From Legionella qingyii (GTDB lineage Bacteria > Pseudomonadota > Gammaproteobacteria > Legionellales > Legionellaceae), in the NCBI RefSeq assembly GCF_003184185.1, contig NZ_QHJG01000046.1, forward strand, positions 15,992 to 40,840: DNA of 24,849 nt. Reading direction: 5' to 3'. The notes below the pieces were generated by a model that saw only the letters and a program-made list of their open reading frames with translations, was not told the DNA's origin and did not search any database. Made by a program: the position numbers and the translations under genes. Positions 20,257 through 24,849 of this stretch are shown piece by piece (position 1 is the stretch's first letter; the number at the start of each line of letters is the position of its first letter).

Positions 20257-21459
20257 AATTAAAAAACTGTCAACATTAGCGTTGCTAAATTAGCTAAAAC
20301 AATAGTTACGATCATTGAGACCTCACGACTTTGAATTAAAAAGGCGTTCAAAAAACGGATTGCTAACGCTTCCAGCAAGCTGTTTATGTACGTCCTTGGT
20401 TCTATCATCATGGCTACGTTTTTATTGACGTGAGTTTCGTTAGGGTTAAGATTTTAAGTATAGGTTGTACTATGCTTCTTATTACATTGGGTATTACGAC
20501 ACTCATTATATGTTTCCTATTGATTATGGTCGATCTTTTAATTTATATTCTAAACGAAATTTTTCTACTCCTTTATATATTCGTTTGTATTTTCAGTTAT
20601 TTCGATTTCGTATCGAGGTTCGGTTATAATTTAACAAACTTATTCCGGGACGGGTGGTTCGCTACGTTTTGTACTTTTTATTCTATGAATAATAGTTTAT
20701 GGGGTATAGTCTACTATAAAAGACTGTCTTATTTATTACTTTTTGGTGGGGCTATTTGTACTTTTAATTTATCCCACAACTGTAGTATATCTAAAGTCGG
20801 ACCTACTTCCGTTGATTTACTAAGTAACGGGTATGACCTTAGTACACGCTGCGTATCGTCCAATTTTCTTTTTCCCAACACCCATATTTTTTTTGCAAGT
20901 CACTCATTGATGCTTTGGTCCGTTAGCTATTTCGGTGTTAATCCATTTTAAAGTAAAGATAAAGCTCTCAGGTCTATTAATATAGATACAAAGAACTAGG
21001 TTCTTATAGAGCTTAAGGTCCTTACATTACTTAATTGTGGAGAACTTTTCATATACCGGTACGACGACCTTTTATAAAAGGCGTATTTTTTTCTCGATTA
21101 TTTCATTATGATTTAGGATAGTACATCCAACCTTATTATGCTTTTTCCGCTAAATACGTTTTAGGATACCGTAAATAAGATACCTCACTTTTTCCTTATT
21201 GTTTAGGTGACTATTATTTTTTATTGGGATGGGGTATTCGAGGGGTCAGTTTTTCTCCTTTCTCTAATTCGGTATATTATATACCACCATAACGCACCCT
21301 AAGTCCTCTCTTTTCACCACGTAATTAATCTACGCGCTAACTTAGAGAGAACATGGTTTTACTTGAATTCATTACCCTCTATTGTTGGCTATTACGGCGT
21401 TCCGGAGCGTTCCATAAACGTTTAAGCTAGGACCTTAATCACGTATTTTACAGTGAGTA
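20257..21459 (-). CDS. Acyltransferase family 3 (OatA/WbpC-like) integral membrane protein (400 aa)
   Basis: Starts MSDILCTNSRIEFANTLRGL. The family N-terminus is clear: Arg-containing first helix, LRGLAALSVVISHYLSS with the catalytic-type His, then GAYGVGLFFIISGFVIPFSL, RLFRIIPTYM and WTLEIEMKFYL. About ten membrane helices follow. The end YPLYITHSIMGYIILR with FVERPSQSLGKKL is the standard last-helix signature. Such enzymes acetylate or acylate sugars of surface polysaccharides, lipid A or peptidoglycan from the inner membrane; the acceptor here is unknown. The AGAGGGG site is somewhat far (about 14 bases) from the ATG. Translationally coupled to the methyltransferase-like gene. Confidence 0.92.
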
Positions 21460-21761
21460 TTCATCCGTTGACCGGGGAGAAAAGATACTAATAATAATAC
21501 TCAGTAGCGCCATAAAAGTAATATGAAACTTAGTTTGATTATTTTTGGTTAACATAGAGTGATGCAAAAAGAACTGATAGGAGACAAAATCGACACATGG
21601 TACATTGTCATTTAAATGTGCTAATAAGTCTTCCTACCTAAAAAAATTGCGGAAGTAGAATTCAAAAAAACAGATTATGTCTTTTTAAAGTGGACCAAAT
21701 TCGGAGTCAATTGTTACGAGACTATTTTAATTTATGTATATCAAGTATTTGGCTCCTTTAG
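21460..21761. other. Divergent intergenic region (302 bp)
   Basis: Spacer between the acyltransferase gene and the small gene at 21762, which point away from each other, so promoters for both are expected here. One 13-codon frame (MDFFNAFILSFFV) sits over an AGAAGG but is too short to call. Confidence 0.5.
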
Positions 21762-22094
21762 TACTCTATGTTTTGTTGACAACTTGTTGTTGCGCTACCG
21801 AGAGAACAATACTTTCTACCTCGCGCACTCCGTTAACCGCTATACTGAAAACGTATAGTACGTGAAAATCGTTAAACGCTGCTAGTTTCATCATTTTTTT
21901 TACGTAAGCATTTACCGTTTCTAAAAAAACATCTTAGTCGGCTACCAGCAAATTTAAGTCTGTCCAATTTTCATTGATAATCATTTCTCAAACGGGTTCT
22001 ACGCTAACGCCATGAGTTTTCACTTATGGGTCCTAACCTCTAGTTTCCGCTTGTTGGACAAGTTTGTTTGTGTTGATTAATAGTAGGATTAATC
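21762..22094 (+). CDS. Small unrecognised protein (110 aa)
   Basis: GAGGAAAT lies just before the ATG. The protein begins MRYKTTVEQQRDGSLVMKDG, is soluble and acidic/polar, with alternating helix and strand character (MTFAYHALLAICDDQ, NGKDFFVESADGRLNSDRLK). The tail is low-complexity (QPVQTNTTNYHPN). No signal peptide. It stands alone between the acyltransferase promoter region and the formate dehydrogenase. No family recognised; the good ribosome binding site and codon pattern make it a probable real gene. Confidence 0.75.
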
Positions 22095-22415
22095 CCTTAC
22101 ATAAAAAATCGCTCCTTTATTCTTTTAAAGAAAACGATTTACTAAAAGACTATAGACTACTCATCGTAAAACTGAGTTAGATATATAAAAATAAAGCTTG
22201 TATGGGTGAAATTAGTTATGTTAGTAAATTGAATTTTAAATAACGACTATTACCAAATGTTCAATTTTCTTACTTAAGTAATAGAACTAAGTTATTAAAT
22301 CATAGTTAATTTTGATACCTACGATTTCATCGAAAGTTAGCAGAAGGTTCGCGAGTTACGTTGCCTTAACTTTGCGCCGCTAAATTAAATTGGTAAAAAT
22401 AAATTCCTGTTTACA
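22095..22415. other. Intergenic region (321 bp) before formate dehydrogenase
   Basis: AT-rich. Near 22104-22140 the restored + letters TTAGCGAGGAAAT ... ATTTCTTTTGCTAA form an imperfect hairpin that could terminate the small gene. The rest is likely promoter region for the dehydrogenase. No coding frame seen. Confidence 0.45.
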
Positions 22416-23600
22416 TACCGATTTTAAGAAACACAAGACATACTGCTAGGTTAGTTACCCATAGGGTTTATAATACGCGCCCTATCTGAAGGGTTTTATC
22501 TTGTGATAGGACTACCTGTTTACCATGGATGAGGATTCGTATAACTAAAATTTGGACCGCAAAATGAACCGAGACACAGACCACTTGATCCCAACGCACT
22601 TAAAGAACTTAGAGTTCCTGTAGTCAAACAACAATGAAGACTATTCCTTCCTGGTTTAAGACAAAAACTTGTTCTTAATGGACTGCGTCTACATCACTAA
22701 AGAGTTGGAAAAACCGGACGAATAAATTGAAGTCTCGCTTAACGGTTTCGTTTTTTTAACTTTAACCATTAATGACGTCCATAACCAAGCCTAGTGCAGC
22801 TGAATGTTCGTCGATTTCTTTCCTTGTAATGGCATCGCCTTCATTGAATAAGTTTGTCATAATCGCAACGGCTCGTACACCAGTACTACTAAGAAAGTAA
22901 CCATGCATTAATAAACGGAAGAATAGTTACCCAATAAGTTTTTCCAACCTTATAACGCCTAACGCATCAAGCAAGAATGCTAGACCTTCCTTACTGTCAC
23001 CCAAGACAACGTACACCTGCTTAGCCAAACCGCCAATACTTTGCGAATTTTGGGAAACTACAATTTAACGTAATATGTCTAGCGGTAGCTAACGGTCTCT
23101 CTTGGCTTTTCCTTAACCCTAACCAAAAAGTATTAGTACAGCTTAGAGAACAACTTTACACACTACACCATTGATAATTAACGGGGAATTGTGGTCTCTG
23201 GCTTTTAAATAAACTACTTGTTAACTAATTATTTTACTTTGCACCAAGAATAGAATAATTATGGCGAGCTCCTTTTTAGACATTAGCGCTTCGGTAACAT
23301 TTTCGGACACTTTTACCGGTTGAACGTCCGATACGTCCTCTACATACCAAGGGTGTTGGTCGCGGATTTCTGGTAGGAACCGCATGTTACCGATCGGTAC
23401 CATACTGAGGAGTGTAAAGTCCCTGAAGGAATAGACGTGTTCGAGCAATACGACGCCCTTGGGCACTCTAAAACCTCACAACCGAGCTTCCGGCGGGATA
23501 GGCACTACACATAGAATAACACCTAGTCCCATCTGAGCGACCTTGTCCTCGTGTAAGTATGTCATACCCATTACGTTGACATCCCCGACTTCTTCGTATT
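22416..23600 (+). CDS. fdh: NAD-dependent formate dehydrogenase (394 aa)
   Basis: AAGGA precedes the second of two close ATGs, giving MAKILCVLYDDPINGYPKYY; the first ATG hits a stop after three codons. The sequence follows the Pseudomonas-type FDH (about 400 aa) from end to end. Formate-pocket and structural motifs: FWPAYLTSERIAKAKKLKL, VITAGIGSDHVDL and SNSISVAEHVVMMIL. NAD-binding loop: VGSVACGRIGLAVMKRLKPF. Catalytic Arg is in INTARGKICNR and His in MTPHISGTSLSAQARYAAG. The C-terminal GTGAHSYSMGNATVGAEEA is typical. It oxidises formate to CO2 with NAD+ as a soluble cytoplasmic homodimer, supplying NADH or removing formate. It is a single-gene unit. Confidence 0.96.
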
Positions 23601-23612
23601 CTATCGGGCCAA

Positions 23613-23649
23613 GAACGTAGGGCTTAAAGACAAGCTAGGACCTACGTTC
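23613..23649. terminator. Likely terminator hairpin after fdh
   Basis: Restored letters CTTGCATCC and GGATGCAAG pair over 9 bp around a 19-base loop, starting 13 bases after the fdh stop. A T-rich stretch (TTATTTTTTATA) follows about 17 bases later. It also lies past the acidic-tail remnant coming from the other side. Confidence 0.5.
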
Positions 23650-23667
23650 TCCGGTAAAGATCTGAAT

Positions 23668-23725
23668 AAAAAATATGTATCGCTCTGTCTTGTTCTAGGA
23701 CTACTACAAGAAGTAGATTTTATTA
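23668..23725. repeat. Direct repeat copy B (58 bp, acidic-tail coding)
   Basis: 86 percent identical by hand alignment (8 differences in 58) to 18098-18155, in the same orientation. Similarity fades quickly beyond the C-terminal coding part. Confidence 0.85.
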
Positions 23726-23731
23726 CCGGTA
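23672..23731 (-). pseudogene. Remnant C-terminus of an acidic-tail effector-like gene
   Basis: A 19-codon frame ends ILDEEHHQDLVLSRYV, nearly the same as the tail of the 18102-19088 protein (IEDEEHHQEYVLSRYP). The frame is closed just upstream, so only the tail survives. A different open stretch (about 23722-23936, containing MGLIESLYWETLGLAARFRL) overlaps the region but shows no ribosome binding site. Either the tail was copied here alone, or the rest of a paralogue has decayed. Confidence 0.7.
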
Positions 23732-23936
23732 CTTGCCTGCTGAAATAACTTACTTGCTATAACCTAGAATAATATCATCCTTAGTTGTCAATTAGATTTG
23801 GACCGTCGATTAGGTTCACAAAGGGTTATATTTGAAAGTTAATTAGGGTATGTTTTGTCGGCAAGAGAAGAATTAAATCTATCTGCGTCAAACCATTTGT
23901 GCGAATATTAGTTCGCATTTTGACAGAACGTTCTCT

Positions 23937-24701
23937 GATGTATCTACCAAATTTTCCAAGGAGTAGTTTTCTTTTCAATAGTTATGGTAACTTAGAATTT
24001 TATCTTAATTACTCTAGTTAATAGAAGAGTTTATAACAGGAAAATAGTATTTCACAAACACGCTCTCATGATAATATAAGTTATCGATTTAGACATAAAC
24101 GTATAAGGTATGGCGGATTGGGCCATCCAGAGTTTACCTCAGATAAAAATTACTAGTAGTAACGTCTAAATAGCAGTAATCAGTGAAGCTGATAAGGATT
24201 AGGTAGTTCAACGGGATTCGGGTAATCGAGACAAACGAGTAGTTATATCTATGAAGGTAAAAAAAGTATTTATAATTAAAAACATAAATTAAATAAAGGT
24301 AGTTAATACATAGGAAAACGTCGTTGGCGTCATAATAGTCACTCACTAACGCGACGATTTATTTCTTGCGGGGTAACTATTTTTTGAAATGAATTACACG
24401 GTTGTATGACTCAAAATTAGAGGAGTAATAATGTTTTGAAGTTATCGAGAGAAAATTTTTCTAACCTATATAATAGCTAGCTCTCAAATAGAAAATGCCG
24501 TGAATAGAACAGTAATTATCAGTAGGGAAAACGTAGTTAACGGTTTAGTCGTTACTTCTATAGGTCATTATTAAACGGTAATTTCACTTAAAAACGACGT
24601 AGAGCGAACTCTAGTACTTCTGTGAGCCGTTCTAGCGGGAAGTACGAGCGAAAAGCACAATTTTTAAAAGATAAAGCATAAACGGTTTTACCACATCAGT
24701 A
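23937..24701 (-). CDS. Unrecognised 254-aa protein
   Basis: Starts at an ATG giving MTTPFWQIRNRKFLTRKASM; an in-frame stop lies about 14 codons upstream. No strong ribosome binding site is seen, so an internal start such as MKGDLAECLHDLKRDA (residue 20) is possible. The protein is soluble, rich in Asn, Asp, Ile and Leu: helical at 20-110, then beta-like (GYIIDGNKLNTKINIYEKNG, GSIYIDEQTEL) and a final helical part ending FDEEPFKPSM, again acidic near the C-terminus. No signal peptide or membrane segment. The acidic end and the neighbourhood would fit a translocated protein, but no family is recognised. Confidence 0.8.
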
Positions 24702-24810
24702 GTTCTTAAAAAAAACTATAAAAAGGCAAACAGTAATATTCATGTAAAATAATTACAAAATAATTCACGTAACTTTAGACTAGGACTTAGGTCCCGCTAA
24801 AGTAGTTTCA

Positions 24811-24849
24811 AATTTTTGGTTAGTGAAAAGAATTCATAACTCATCTTTC
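24811..24849 (-). CDS. Partial ORF end at window edge
   Basis: Twelve codons enter from the right edge and end LRKVIGF then TAA at 24811. This may be the C-terminus of a gene continuing outside the window. Too short to identify. Confidence 0.2.

Larger units (their letters stand above)
1..24849. other. Whole window is a mirror image (reversed, not complemented)
   Basis: In the literal orientation no frame on either strand holds a recognisable protein. After reversing the letters, long frames appear that encode clear families: kinase motif HSDVHAGN, amidase motif GGSSGG, OTU motif DGNC, formate dehydrogenase, CaCA exchanger repeats. Starts have upstream purine-rich sites, for example AGGAG seven bases before the start at 890 and AAGGA before 22416. 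Neighbouring genes end within tens of bases of each other without overlapping. Such order cannot arise by chance. Strand labels here give direction along the coordinates, as defined in the summary. Confidence 0.97.

Noticed and set aside
20430..20951. Hydrophobic 173-codon open frame in the literal + strand
   Set aside because: It is a mirror shadow of the membrane acyltransferase gene, whose hydrophobic codons stay hydrophobic-looking when reversed. The true reading is the 20257-21459 gene.
23722..23936. Open frame containing MGLIESLYWETLGLAARFRL as a gene
   Set aside because: It is short, lacks a ribosome binding site and overlaps the acidic-tail remnant in another frame; it is more likely debris.
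1..24849. tRNA, rRNA, CRISPR array or attachment site
   Set aside because: No cloverleaf with a recognisable T-loop, no regularly spaced repeats and no tRNA-associated direct repeats were seen in either reading direction; absence was judged by eye only.

Overview
READING DIRECTION. Taken literally, 5'->3' on the + strand or its reverse complement, this window is a coding desert: the longest open frame is about 170 codons and the rest are under about 110. Read backwards without complementing (equivalently, complemented without reversing), it becomes densely and coherently coding. About 18 intact or nearly intact genes appear, with in-frame starts, ribosome binding sites, convergent stops and recognisable families. 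The string is therefore a mirror image of a natural sequence. Coordinates below are window coordinates. Strand convention: '+' means the gene runs from low to high coordinate and is read in complemented letters; '-' means it runs from high to low coordinate and is read in the printed letters backwards. Nothing listed is encoded by the string as literally oriented.

ORGANISM. The restored sequence is AT-rich, by eye. It carries an APH(9)-type spectinomycin kinase homologue, a very large ankyrin-repeat protein, a Sel1-repeat protein, an OTU protease with a long insert, several proteins with no recognisable metabolic family, and an Asp/Glu-rich C-terminal tail of the kind seen in Dot/Icm substrates. 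Together these point to Legionella or a close relative. This is inference from families, not a database match.

LAYOUT. 1-889: gene-poor edge with IS30-like transposase debris in two orientations. 890-7622: an unknown protein with a possible PH-like segment, the aph(9) homologue, and convergently the 1239-aa ankyrin protein. 7735-7882: a decayed fragment of a second aph(9) copy, so the ankyrin gene sits between an intact and a dead copy. 7912-11341: exported amidase, then a coiled-coil protein. 11408-11462: a pair of hairpins between convergent genes. 11505-13126: divergent Sel1 and membrane-tail proteins. 13616-16442: four same-direction housekeeping-type genes (Mut7-C RNase-like, truncated GrpB, CoA-binding, Na+/Ca2+ exchanger-like). 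16638-19088: OTU protease convergent with an unknown protein ending in an acidic tail. 19343-21459: a tightly coupled acyltransferase and methyltransferase-like pair. 21762-23600: small unknown protein and NAD-dependent formate dehydrogenase. 23668-24849: a copy of the acidic tail, an unknown protein and a gene fragment at the edge.

HOW IT FITS. The window looks like an accessory region in which candidate host-directed effectors (ankyrin, OTU, coiled-coil, Sel1, membrane-tail, PH-like and acidic-tail proteins) alternate with resistance and metabolic genes. Duplication scars (aph(9), acidic tail) and insertion-sequence debris suggest repeated rearrangement.
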